Shown one piece after another: positions 53,501 to 61,909 of a DNA stretch of 64,000 nucleotides (positions are counted from its first letter, which is position 1; each line of letters begins with the position of its first letter). The notes beneath the pieces are model-generated. The model worked only from the letters and a program-made list of their open reading frames with translations, did no database searches and was not told the origin of the DNA. The position numbers and the translations under genes are program-made. The stretch spans positions 310,001-374,000 of the forward strand of contig NZ_JAIOAO010000003.1 in the NCBI RefSeq assembly GCF_021190955.1, written 5' to 3'. Source of the DNA: Parachryseolinea silvisoli (GTDB taxonomy: Bacteria > Bacteroidota > Bacteroidia > Cytophagales > Cyclobacteriaceae).

Positions 53501-55984
53501 TTCATGGGCTTGTACGAAACGACAAAGCTCGCCACCTTAACGAAGAAAGATGACGGCGGATGGAAAAAGTCAGACCTGGACAATGGCAAAGGCTGGTTTA
53601 GCTCGGAGAATTACAAGCTCTTTCCGTTCATCCGCGATCATACCATGGCGTATTCTAAAGACTTGCTGGCGCGCAAGGATATCAATGTCGACAAGGCCAT
53701 ACAGATAAGTCTGCTGCTGGAGCAATTCACGGACGAAATGTACGAGGCGTATCAGCAATCGCCGGGTGCGAAAGAAGGGCCGTGCCGGTATATTATGGTC
53801 AGTGAACCCAGTATGGATTATTCCGACTGCTGGGATGAGCTGATCAAGAGCCTGGAGGGTTACTTACAGCGGCAGCGCAATGCGATCGAAGCGCTCATTG
53901 CTGAGATTGACAAACCCAAGATTGACCGGTCGGTAATCAAAGACCGGTTTGTGGACCTGGAGCAAAGCAACTACGGCATTTTGACAGTGACCGAGCGCAC
54001 CAAGTTGCTGAGCTATCTGGTGACGGGCGCCATGGTGGGCGACTATTATTTCTTTGGCGGTGAGGAGAGCTTTGCCGTCAAGACGCTGAAGAATACACCG
54101 CCAGAGCAGGTACAGGCCCTACTGGCGGCGCTGGAGGCAAAGCCGGTGATGCTGAATTGCGGTGAGAAGGCGGCTAATGCGAGTTCCTCGCTAATGTATA
54201 ATTTAAATAGTAAGGTTCACGATGGTATTCTCGGTCTTGCTGCGGGGAACTATACAGAGATGATGGCGGTGATAAAAAATCTTTTGCTGAAGAGCCCCGA
54301 TTTTGAGGATCGGTTGCTGCGGTTATTCGAGGACGATATTGGGAAACGTACGGTAAGCCTGCACGCGCATGTGCCGAAACCGAATAAGGAAGGAGACTAT
54401 ACGTATATCGGTACGACCCTGGAGCTTCAGTTTGCGGACTGGGCCGCCGACAGCAAGGGCAACCAAAATTCACATATTCATTACAAAGTAGAAGAGGAAG
54501 TTTGGCGAGATGCCGAGAGTGTAGTGGTGAGTATGCCGACAGGCGAAGGAGTTGTCGAACATACGCTCGCACCGTTCGAGTTGGTGGCATTGACCAATTA
54601 TTCGGATTTATCTATTGTCGATGCTGCTACCGAGTCGCCAACCGGGCAGGTTGTATTCGTGCCCGTCATCTTTTTGAAGTATATCGATATAAAAAGTGAC
54701 AACGATGCGATTCAGGATGTTGCTTTTAACATCCTGGATGCCGCTACGATGGTTACCGGCGCGGGAGCCATTGTTAAGCTTACGAGGGCCACGGCGGCCG
54801 TAAATAAATGGATCAAGTACGGTAAGATCGCGCTTCGTGCGCTCGAGGTTGCCAATGCCGCAGGTAACCTTACGTTGCGGAACATGCAAAGTGAGTTTCC
54901 GGATCCTGAGTTTAAGGAGGCCGTGGAGTGGTCTGACAAAGTCATGCTGGCAATCGGCGCGGCGGAGTTGATCCGCGGTGGTGTGAAAGGTATACCAAAG
55001 GCACTTTCCTCGGCAAAGACGTTGACCTATGCCATGAACCGGGCCACAGCGTATGGCTTTGTGAAGGCGATCATCAAAGTAGAAGGTAAACTGTCGGCGA
55101 AAGCGGCTTCGAAGAAAGCGGCGCAGCAGATGCTGGAGTTGAAGAATAAGATTGTAAACGACTGGAAGCTGAAACATGGCGAGGATCTGGAAGATGTGAT
55201 CCGGAAAGAAATGGCCATAGCGCTCAAAGTCGAGGAATTGTTTGCTGCCTTTAAGGTCAAGCTTACCACGCGGGTAGGCGGTGCGAAGGGGTTCACCTTG
55301 AAACATACTGATAAACAGATTAAAGCCATGATGCAAAAAGGGCTTGACCTTGACTTACCGGAAGATGTAATCGAAGATTTTATCTTTATCAGTTGTAGAG
55401 ATGACAAGCCCATAGCCGCGGCTGAACTAATGAACCAAATGGATAATTGGGTAAACGTGGTTAGCAATCCCAACGTACGAGGATATCCTTATAAGTTTTT
55501 GTCGAAGGACCAATTCGAAGCATTCTCGAATGAACTGAAAGCCGGCTTGGATAAAATCGGAATTCCCTCGGACAATGTCCGTATTCAAGGATCGTCTCTC
55601 CGTACGCCCGATGCCAAGGACGTCGACATGGCAGTACTCATTACTGACGCCGATTTCGATCAGTTTCTTGTGAAGCGATTCTCGAAACGCATTGCGACCA
55701 AGGCTGGAACAGGATTGGACCTCACCGGAAAGTCCGCGCAGGAGCTGCGCCAGATTGCCGACGATATTTTCACGAACCCCGGAAACTACAATAGTCAGGC
55801 GGAAAGTTTTTCAAAAGCTATGCGGGAACGTAAAATAGGTGCATACTCGAACGACAAAATCATCCCTGGACATAAAGATCTTTATCATCAAATGCAAGCG
55901 AGTTATGCGAACTTAGCAATCGACAACCTCACCGTTCAGACGGCGGGTGGCGCTTTTGATTTGAAGCCATTTATAACACTTTAA
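50564..55984 (+). CDS. Secreted fnIII/metalloprotease protein with C-terminal nucleotidyltransferase-like toxin domain
   Basis: The protein has 1806 residues with a signal peptide (LLIGVLMIAACAARLHAQ). The N-terminal ~290 residues begin YPVQVSTQIAPPFSPYLSDY; I recall this as the TANFOR-type start of large Bacteroidota proteins, but I am not certain. An fnIII domain covers ~297-385. A metzincin-like zinc protease centre H840-E-L-G-H-G-A-F-N-L-K-H851 with a downstream Met-turn (LMDYNHG, M868) follows, then linkers and a hydrophobic pre-toxin stretch (~1370-1500). The end has G1676-S-S-L-R-T-P-D-A-K-D1686-V-D1688, the G-S...D-x-D signature of polymerase-beta-type nucleotidyltransferases. The last ~600 bases look more AT-rich than the rest. 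No T9SS tail is seen. Confidence 0.75.
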   Translation: MRKTLKLVKKVLLIGVLMIAACAARLHAQTYPVQVSTQIAPPFSPYLSDYSAADAQRFMVNFLLKDPTLPEYRCKLRLTIEGVGITIRTKQSFVPQPLVLPGGGIPLQVYGEELEEYFNPNNLDFAGFSKAQYTKGAKLPDGVYRFTVEVLDYNRGTVVSNKGTAVAFIILNDPPLLNMPRTDTKVRILDPTNIPFTWTPRHTGSPNAAFTTEYIFRLVEIWPVTRNPYDAFLSQQPLYEITTNATQIVYGPAEPALIPGRKYAWQVQAKDVEGRDLFKNQGKSEVFVFQFGDALGAPEGLYLQTANPTSLVVRWEQNVAGTDAVKYRVRYRPHKGRAHDNWYEEESEEQWRALSQLQPETEYEVQVRAEQSVQVSEYGPVKVFKTALPGANEFVCKSDVSPPPAPTTNAPAVRLGINDTIHAGGYDVLVRELSENNNGVYTGSGMAIVPWFMSAKVRVTFKKINVNEQHWLTSGEIKSVWNPDSKFLLTPDKKPDPTTRPTNGEVPVTVAETETLIEIDGAVIVDVSKNEDGDIVVNTSDGETKTLEKGKSYSIVDAAGNGYIVDKEGNVAKTTAQEARDAAGRGDRNYTIALRFEKGLAVFGFDEKKYDALASNYQQLEGGQYIPWKAVTSSRQDVVNAVLDGTDIDPKKVRFEVNGSPVTHSGFSGGVSTVDMPGKTEGTVEELLALYKPADAANENVLGKLNLVSYDKVTSKLVVVPVNDNGVPGGLSAAAITQKLNDIYGQAVAAWEVKIDPSLSVTLDATFDEGESGMLTNYTDDMKKVINAYGPFVDKTYYLFLVSNPHTNPDAVGYMPRAKQAGFLFVDNLNADNVVAAIGHELGHGAFNLKHTFSEFGGLTKGTTDNLMDYNHGTALYKYQWDYVHEPQRVFGLFEDDEESESALITLADASITGIAWGFDENPDDGFEGGASFILANGSVLVFKKGISAERLANGYFKIGSEEYVTMFYVDEKGGVSDKFMGLYETTKLATLTKKDDGGWKKSDLDNGKGWFSSENYKLFPFIRDHTMAYSKDLLARKDINVDKAIQISLLLEQFTDEMYEAYQQSPGAKEGPCRYIMVSEPSMDYSDCWDELIKSLEGYLQRQRNAIEALIAEIDKPKIDRSVIKDRFVDLEQSNYGILTVTERTKLLSYLVTGAMVGDYYFFGGEESFAVKTLKNTPPEQVQALLAALEAKPVMLNCGEKAANASSSLMYNLNSKVHDGILGLAAGNYTEMMAVIKNLLLKSPDFEDRLLRLFEDDIGKRTVSLHAHVPKPNKEGDYTYIGTTLELQFADWAADSKGNQNSHIHYKVEEEVWRDAESVVVSMPTGEGVVEHTLAPFELVALTNYSDLSIVDAATESPTGQVVFVPVIFLKYIDIKSDNDAIQDVAFNILDAATMVTGAGAIVKLTRATAAVNKWIKYGKIALRALEVANAAGNLTLRNMQSEFPDPEFKEAVEWSDKVMLAIGAAELIRGGVKGIPKALSSAKTLTYAMNRATAYGFVKAIIKVEGKLSAKAASKKAAQQMLELKNKIVNDWKLKHGEDLEDVIRKEMAIALKVEELFAAFKVKLTTRVGGAKGFTLKHTDKQIKAMMQKGLDLDLPEDVIEDFIFISCRDDKPIAAAELMNQMDNWVNVVSNPNVRGYPYKFLSKDQFEAFSNELKAGLDKIGIPSDNVRIQGSSLRTPDAKDVDMAVLITDADFDQFLVKRFSKRIATKAGTGLDLTGKSAQELRQIADDIFTNPGNYNSQAESFSKAMRERKIGAYSNDKIIPGHKDLYHQMQASYANLAIDNLTVQTAGGAFDLKPFITL

Positions 55985-55993
55985 CAGAACGAT

Positions 55994-56320
55994 ATGATCA
56001 TGTTTTACGGCGGGTTCAGGGGTGGAGCAACGTTGCATCAGTTGAAGGCTGTTCTGGATACGCTCCTTCCGGCTGGTAAATCGTCTTTCATCGAAAGTGA
56101 GACGGTTCTTGTTTCTAACGGCGACATTTTGGAATACTCGATTGACCATGACGAAGCGGCTGGCCGCCTGGCTTTTAGCGCTGAGTTTCACGGCAATGAG
56201 CAGGAGCTACAGGCTTTTTTGCCAAAACTGGTTGGGGCGTTGCGAGCGCAGGCAATTGACTACAGGCTGGAATATGAAATGGAAAAGGATGGTGAGTTTA
56301 CCACTTACAATATCGATTAG
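55994..56320 (+). CDS. Probable immunity protein for the nucleotidyltransferase toxin
   Basis: This 108-residue protein has no signal peptide and is acidic. It has alternating beta and helix segments (MIMFYGGFRGGATLHQLKAVL, ESETVLVSNGDILEYSIDHD, FHGNEQELQAFLPKLVGALR). It starts 9 bases after the toxin-bearing gene, and like the toxin's end it seems more AT-rich than the other operon members. Small unrelated ORFs right behind a polymorphic toxin are usually immunity genes, which is the basis of the call. I recognise no named family in the sequence. Confidence 0.5.
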   Translation: MIMFYGGFRGGATLHQLKAVLDTLLPAGKSSFIESETVLVSNGDILEYSIDHDEAAGRLAFSAEFHGNEQELQAFLPKLVGALRAQAIDYRLEYEMEKDGEFTTYNID

Positions 56321-56321
56321 T

Positions 56322-57272
56322 ATGCAGCAAGTGAGCACAAAAAATCTGATGCAATTTGTTGTGACGGCAGCCTTTGTATTTTTTATGGCGTCCACAGTGA
56401 GCTTTGCCCAAGATCAGCCGACGGATTTGCTAAGTTCCTATTTTTCGGCCGTTCGTTCGGGGAACTCGCAGGCTATACCCGCGGCCGTATTGCAGCCAGA
56501 CCAGGCGAAGGCTGTGCTCGCGGCGTTGCCGGCCTACCAGGCGGACACGGTCTCGGCAGTGCGTGCGGCGGTATATACGTTGCTGCAACGTGTTGGTTCA
56601 GGTGCGAAACAACTTGCCATCCGCCAGGCATCAGTCGGGCTGCTTACGCAGGGTGGGCGTGATGCCGATGATGGTAATGCAGGCTTAGTATTAGACTACC
56701 TTACGACCTTTAAAAAAGAAGACTTTATATCAGCATCAAAAGATACTATACGAGTCCTGTTCGGTCAAAGATCCTTCCATTTCGAAAAACTTCTCCGGCT
56801 CATCGGCTTCCTCGAGCTTTCCGATCAAAATGAATCGATCCGGCCGTATACTCAAATCGGCAACCCCCAGGCCACGCGCTGGGCAGCGATTGTATCACTC
56901 GCGCGCATGAGCGACGTTTCGGCCACAGAAGAAATGATGCGCCGTGCCCGAAAGCTCCCAGTGAACGACGACGTGATCTATAAAATATTTCCCGACCTGG
57001 CCTACAGCCGCCGTCAGGAAGCCATCGCCTACATGGTCGAAGCCTTGAACAGCGATGATAAGAACTGCCTGTCGGCAGACGCTGAGAAAGAAGAGGCTAT
57101 CCCCTGCGGCTACCGCATCATGGAACAACTCGCCCCGGTTATCGATGGCTACCCGCTGGAGCTGGACAAAAGCGGTGATATAAAAACAAAAGACTATGTG
57201 GCCGCCCTGAAGACCGTGCGCGAATGGTTTGTGAAGCATCCCGATTATAAAATTCTGCGGGATCGGTATTGA
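56322..57272 (+). CDS. Secreted HEAT-like repeat protein
   Basis: The protein has 316 residues from the ATG at 56322, one base after the preceding stop; a much longer in-frame extension upstream overlaps the immunity gene and is rejected. The signal peptide is FVVTAAFVFFMASTVSFAQ. The mature part is almost entirely helical, with HEAT/armadillo-like helical pairs (SAVRAAVYTLLQRVGSG, AIRQASVGLLTQ, RWAAIVSLARMSDVSATEEMM, RRQEAIAYMVEALNS). It has two cysteines near the end (KNCLSADAEKEEAIPCG). The role is unknown; a periplasmic scaffold for the neighbouring secreted proteins is possible. Confidence 0.65.
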   Translation: MQQVSTKNLMQFVVTAAFVFFMASTVSFAQDQPTDLLSSYFSAVRSGNSQAIPAAVLQPDQAKAVLAALPAYQADTVSAVRAAVYTLLQRVGSGAKQLAIRQASVGLLTQGGRDADDGNAGLVLDYLTTFKKEDFISASKDTIRVLFGQRSFHFEKLLRLIGFLELSDQNESIRPYTQIGNPQATRWAAIVSLARMSDVSATEEMMRRARKLPVNDDVIYKIFPDLAYSRRQEAIAYMVEALNSDDKNCLSADAEKEEAIPCGYRIMEQLAPVIDGYPLELDKSGDIKTKDYVAALKTVREWFVKHPDYKILRDRY

Positions 57273-57307
57273 ACCGTGGAATGAACAGTGATTTCAATTT
57301 TGACGAT

Positions 57308-60300
57308 ATGCAAAGATATTTACGAACCAGTGTAGTAGCCGTGCTCCTGTTGACTGCGCAGTTTCTCTGCGCCGTTCAGGCCATTGCCTACACCGACTCG
57401 ACGAAGGTTGTGCTTCCGGCGCCCGAGTTGCCTCCCGCCGTCCGGGCGGAGCTCTCCCGCACATTCAATGAGTTGAACTATATTCAGTCACTCAATATCG
57501 CATCCGATCCGATCGTATTGCCCAACGTAGTGCTGGCCGATACCGTGCTGCAGCAACGGGCGTATGCACAATCACTGTTGGAGAAGGTCCAGGGCGCGCA
57601 ACGCTTTATCGAATCGCTGGATGCGCTCTCGGAAATAGAATTACCGGTCGGGGTGGTGAAATCAGGCGGTCCGGTGGATTACAGTATCCTGATCGACCGC
57701 ATGACCTTTACGACACAAGGCGCCATCATGGACGTATATGTTTCGCTGGCGCTTCCGCAGTCCGGCGACCGCATCGCATTCCACGGTAAAGTACCATTGT
57801 CGAAAGAAGGAGGGATCGCCGGCAATGCAAAAGTGTTCCTGGTAGGCGATCATATTCTCAAGTTCGGCAGCTCGGCGCAGCTGACCATCAAAGGCTCTAA
57901 GAATACCTACGTGGAGTTTGATTGCGGCGGCTTCAAAGGCGTCAGCATCGAAGCGCTGGTGCAGTTCTCGCGCGACTTGATCGTGCCGGAGAATGATAAA
58001 GGCATCGCCAGCACCAACAAAGACGAACGGGTAAAGATATCGTTCACGACGTACGCGCAAAGCCTCAATGATCTGATGGTTGGCGTGAACGTTCCTGCTT
58101 TCCAGATCGCAAACCTCAAGGGTTTTGGTTTCAAGGTCACCCAGGCATTCATGGACTGGAGCGACCTGGCGAACCCTCCGGGTATAACGTTTCCGAAAGA
58201 TTATTCCTCACCTTTTGTCCAGGCAGGGCAACCGTTGCTGTGGCAGGGATTTTATATGCAGCGCCTGGAGGTACGGCTGCCGCCTTCCTTTGCCAAACAG
58301 AAAGGTGACAGCTCACGCATTGTGGTGGGAGTGGAGCACATGATTCTCGACGACCAGGGCTTCTCCGGCGAAGTGTTTGCCGACAACGTATTGAAGCTCG
58401 GGAACATGAACGGATGGGGCTACTCGTTGGATCACGTAGAGCTTGTCTTTGTCACCAACCAGATCAAAGGATTTGAGCTGGCCGGCAAGATTTCCGTTCC
58501 CAACCTCAAAAAAAAGAAAGACAAATCAGCCACCGAGTTTGGCTACCTGGCGGCACGCGGCGCAGACGGAAATTATCTTTTCTCCGTCACGATCAAGGAA
58601 GAGCTCAGTCTGCCACTATTGGTGGCCGACCTCACCTTACGACCCGGTACCTCGATCACCGTCAAAGAGAAAGAAAATAAATTTTACCCCACAGCCGTCC
58701 TGAATGGAGAGCTGAGCATCAGCGCCCTGAGCAAAGGTCCAAAGGCCAGCTTCAACGGCATCAGCTTCGAGGGACTTCGCATCAGCACAGAAGCCCCGCG
58801 CTTCGACATTCAATCCATCAGCTTCGGCAAAGAAAACGCAGAACAGTCAGTTTCAAAATTCCCCCTGACCATCAACAACATTTCGGTACAGAAAGACGGC
58901 ACAAACCGGTTGGGCGTTGGATTTGATGTAACGATCAATATCGCCGGCAAATCGGAAGAAGAAGGCTTTGGCGGAACCGCAGGACTCATCGTATGGGGCA
59001 AGCGTGATATCACCGAGACCACCTCGCCCGGCGGCCAGGTCGAGAGCCAGGAGGGCGACTGGAAATTCGATAAAATCGAACTCACCGCTATTGGTGTCAA
59101 CTTCAAGAAAGCCGGTGTAATCGAAATCGCCGGCATGATCCGCTTCTTCGACGAAGACCCCGTCTATGGCGATGGCTTCAAAGGCTCCGTTTCCGGCAAG
59201 ATCCAGGTGATCTCGCTGAAGGTCGAAGCCCTCTTCGGTAAGACGCCGGAGTTCCGCTATTGGTATGCCGACGCGCTGGTTGAATTTGAAAGTGGTCTTC
59301 CTCTCGCGCCCGGATTCTCCGCCTATGGATTTGGCGGCGGCTATTATTCGAAGATGAAGCAAAGCGCCGAGGGCAATGGAAGCCCGATCGGAAAAAATGC
59401 GTCCGGAGTCACGTATGTGCCCGACGAAAATACGATCGGCATCAAGGCCATTGTGAAATTCGGTGCGACCCCCAGCAAGGCGCCCTATAACGGCGATGTG
59501 ATGCTCGAGGTCATGCTGAACCGACACGGCGGTATCAACTCCGTAACCTTCACCGGCAACATCGTGGTGATGTCACCACCCTTGCCGGGAGGTGTTGAAA
59601 AGATTAAAGAGCAGGCCTCCGCCGTCGTGGGTGACTCCAAGGCTGCGCAGAAAATCCTGGCCATGCTCCAGGGCCAGGTATCGGCCAACGTCAAGATCTT
59701 GTTCGACAACGTCAACGACGTGTTCCATGCCAATATGGAGATGTATATCAATGTCGGCGGCGGTATCATAAAAGGCGTCGGCGCCAGCAACCGCGCCGGC
59801 TGGGCCGTCATGCACTTTGAGAAAAGCGAGTGGTACGTTCTGGTCGGTACGCCCAACGACCCCATCGGCCTCGAGCTGCTGTGGCTCCTGAAAATCAAGA
59901 GCTACTTCATGCTGGGTAAAAATCTGCCCGGCAGCCCGCCGCCGCCGCGACAAGTATCCGAAATACTCGGCATCAGCGCCGCCGACCTCGACTATATGCG
60001 CGACCTGAACGCCGCCGAGTCGGCCTTCGGCTTTGCCTTCGGCATCAACCTCAGCATGGACACCGGCGAGCTTCGCTTCCTTATGTTCTACGCCCGCTTC
60101 GCCTTCGGCATCGGTTCCGACCTCATGGTGAAGAAATACGGCGAAGAATATCATTGCGCTGGCTCCGACCAAACCATCGGTATCAACGGCTGGTTCGCCA
60201 ACGGCCAGGCCTATGCGTACGTAGCCGGTAAGGTCGGCATCAAAGTCAAGCTACGGTTCTACAAAGGCAATTTCGACATTCTCAAGATCGGCGTCGCCGC

Positions 60301-61909
60301 CGTCCTCCAGGCCAAAGGCCCCAACCCGTTCTGGATGCGCGGCATCGTGGGCGGATACTATAGAATCCTCGGCGGCCTCGTAAAAGGTAACTGTAAGTTC
60401 GAGGTGACCATCGGCAAGGAGTGTAAGATCGTGGGCGACAGCAACCCGCTCGAAAACATCGACCTGATCTCCGAGCTCAGCCCGATGAAAGGTGAAAAAG
60501 ACGTCGACGTATTCAATGCGCCGCAAGCAGCCTTCAACATTCCCGTAGGCGAAGTATTTCAAATCACCGACATCGAAGACCGCAAACGCTCCTTCCGCGG
60601 CAAGCTGGTAGACTTTAAAGTACTCGACGAAAAAACGGAAGTCCCCGGCAACGTACGCTGGAACGAAGACTACGACGTGGCCGCGTTCGACTCACACGAC
60701 GTCCTGCCGCCACAGAAAGAACTGAAGGTATACGTTAAGCTCACTTTCGAAGAGCTTGTCAACGGCGCATGGATCCCCGTCATTTTCGAAGGGAAAGTAG
60801 TGGAAGAAGTAAAAGAAACCGACTTCACCACCGGCACCGCGCCCGACCATATCCCGGCGTCGAACGTGGCCATTTCCTACCCGGTCATGGGCCAGTTCAA
60901 CTTCTATCCCAAAGAATATAACCAGGGCTTCATCAGTCTGCGCAAGGGCCAGCCGTACCTGTTTACACCGGGTCAGGAATGGATCCAGGCACTCCACCTC
61001 ACCAACGCCGAAACGCAAGCGTATGTAGAAACCACCGTGCGCTACGACGCCGGCACGAAGACGGTGAACTTCGAGATCCCGGCCGGGTTGACCAACGATA
61101 AAGTACACAAGCTGGAGATCCTCAACATTCCCCGCTACTCCGAAGCCGTGGATGCCAACGTACAGAAGATTGATACCGAGCTGAAAGACAGTGGCGGAGA
61201 GTCCACGCTCACGACCAAAAATATCGAAGGCGAGCTCGCGCTGCGCGACGTCAAGACGGTGTACAACGCTCCCTTCCGCACCAGCAAGTACAATACCTTC
61301 CGCGAGAAGGTCGCCAGTATCAAGTTCAACATCACCCAGAACATTCCCGCCCCCACGGGAGACATGAGTGAGCTGAGATCGTACATGCAGGGACCGGAGT
61401 CGATGGACCGCTACGAGCTCGAAGGCATAGACGAATACAGCCCGCTTGTTCAAGCGGAAGCCATACTGACAGACAACCCCTGGTATAAAGACCGGGTATA
61501 TCCCCTGCTATACGAAGCCTATCCCATCCAGGGCTATATCAAAACCACACGCGACACCTCCGCGCTGGGAATGCCCCCCGTCCGGGCCATCTATTTCGAT
61601 CAGGTTTCCGAACGCGCGCAGCTGTCGTCCGAAGGAACACCGGCCGCCGCCACCGCGCTCTCCGGCAACTTCCGCTACGACCTGATGCGCACCATGATGG
61701 AAGACTACAGAAGCATGCAGCAGCAGGCCGCCAACCATGTGGTCGACAAGCCCGAGCGGCTTACCGAAAGACTGGAGAGGATCCTGACCCGACCCCTTCC
61801 CTTTTATCGACAGGGTAAATACAAGGTACGGTTGAAATACCGCATACCAGGAATAAACAAAACGACAAGCAGTTATGAGTGGGAGTTATACAATGCCGTA
61901 CCGGATTAA
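57308..61909 (+). CDS. 1533-residue secreted beta-rich protein, unknown function
   Basis: The start is at ATG 57308 (MQRYLRTSVVAVLLLTAQFLCAVQAIA, a good signal peptide); ATG 57281 is an alternative. The protein is almost entirely beta: repeated strand-rich segments with G-x-x-G and aromatic caps, for example GDRIAFHGKVPLSKEGGIAG, ITFPKDYSSPFVQAGQPLLW, GYSLDHVELVFVTNQIKGFELAGKI and VVMSPPLPGGVEKIKEQASAVV. A Cys-containing part around residues ~1035-1050 reads GGLVKGNCKFEVTIGKECKI. There is no T9SS tail and no catalytic motif I can name. Its size and place suggest a structural or surface partner of the toxin-bearing and fnIII proteins. Confidence 0.65.
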   Translation: MQRYLRTSVVAVLLLTAQFLCAVQAIAYTDSTKVVLPAPELPPAVRAELSRTFNELNYIQSLNIASDPIVLPNVVLADTVLQQRAYAQSLLEKVQGAQRFIESLDALSEIELPVGVVKSGGPVDYSILIDRMTFTTQGAIMDVYVSLALPQSGDRIAFHGKVPLSKEGGIAGNAKVFLVGDHILKFGSSAQLTIKGSKNTYVEFDCGGFKGVSIEALVQFSRDLIVPENDKGIASTNKDERVKISFTTYAQSLNDLMVGVNVPAFQIANLKGFGFKVTQAFMDWSDLANPPGITFPKDYSSPFVQAGQPLLWQGFYMQRLEVRLPPSFAKQKGDSSRIVVGVEHMILDDQGFSGEVFADNVLKLGNMNGWGYSLDHVELVFVTNQIKGFELAGKISVPNLKKKKDKSATEFGYLAARGADGNYLFSVTIKEELSLPLLVADLTLRPGTSITVKEKENKFYPTAVLNGELSISALSKGPKASFNGISFEGLRISTEAPRFDIQSISFGKENAEQSVSKFPLTINNISVQKDGTNRLGVGFDVTINIAGKSEEEGFGGTAGLIVWGKRDITETTSPGGQVESQEGDWKFDKIELTAIGVNFKKAGVIEIAGMIRFFDEDPVYGDGFKGSVSGKIQVISLKVEALFGKTPEFRYWYADALVEFESGLPLAPGFSAYGFGGGYYSKMKQSAEGNGSPIGKNASGVTYVPDENTIGIKAIVKFGATPSKAPYNGDVMLEVMLNRHGGINSVTFTGNIVVMSPPLPGGVEKIKEQASAVVGDSKAAQKILAMLQGQVSANVKILFDNVNDVFHANMEMYINVGGGIIKGVGASNRAGWAVMHFEKSEWYVLVGTPNDPIGLELLWLLKIKSYFMLGKNLPGSPPPPRQVSEILGISAADLDYMRDLNAAESAFGFAFGINLSMDTGELRFLMFYARFAFGIGSDLMVKKYGEEYHCAGSDQTIGINGWFANGQAYAYVAGKVGIKVKLRFYKGNFDILKIGVAAVLQAKGPNPFWMRGIVGGYYRILGGLVKGNCKFEVTIGKECKIVGDSNPLENIDLISELSPMKGEKDVDVFNAPQAAFNIPVGEVFQITDIEDRKRSFRGKLVDFKVLDEKTEVPGNVRWNEDYDVAAFDSHDVLPPQKELKVYVKLTFEELVNGAWIPVIFEGKVVEEVKETDFTTGTAPDHIPASNVAISYPVMGQFNFYPKEYNQGFISLRKGQPYLFTPGQEWIQALHLTNAETQAYVETTVRYDAGTKTVNFEIPAGLTNDKVHKLEILNIPRYSEAVDANVQKIDTELKDSGGESTLTTKNIEGELALRDVKTVYNAPFRTSKYNTFREKVASIKFNITQNIPAPTGDMSELRSYMQGPESMDRYELEGIDEYSPLVQAEAILTDNPWYKDRVYPLLYEAYPIQGYIKTTRDTSALGMPPVRAIYFDQVSERAQLSSEGTPAAATALSGNFRYDLMRTMMEDYRSMQQQAANHVVDKPERLTERLERILTRPLPFYRQGKYKVRLKYRIPGINKTTSSYEWELYNAVPD

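Noticed and set aside
56097-56321. Upstream extension of the HEAT-like protein
   Set aside because: It would overlap the immunity candidate in another frame, and its signal peptide would be internal; the ATG at 56322 gives a normal signal peptide.
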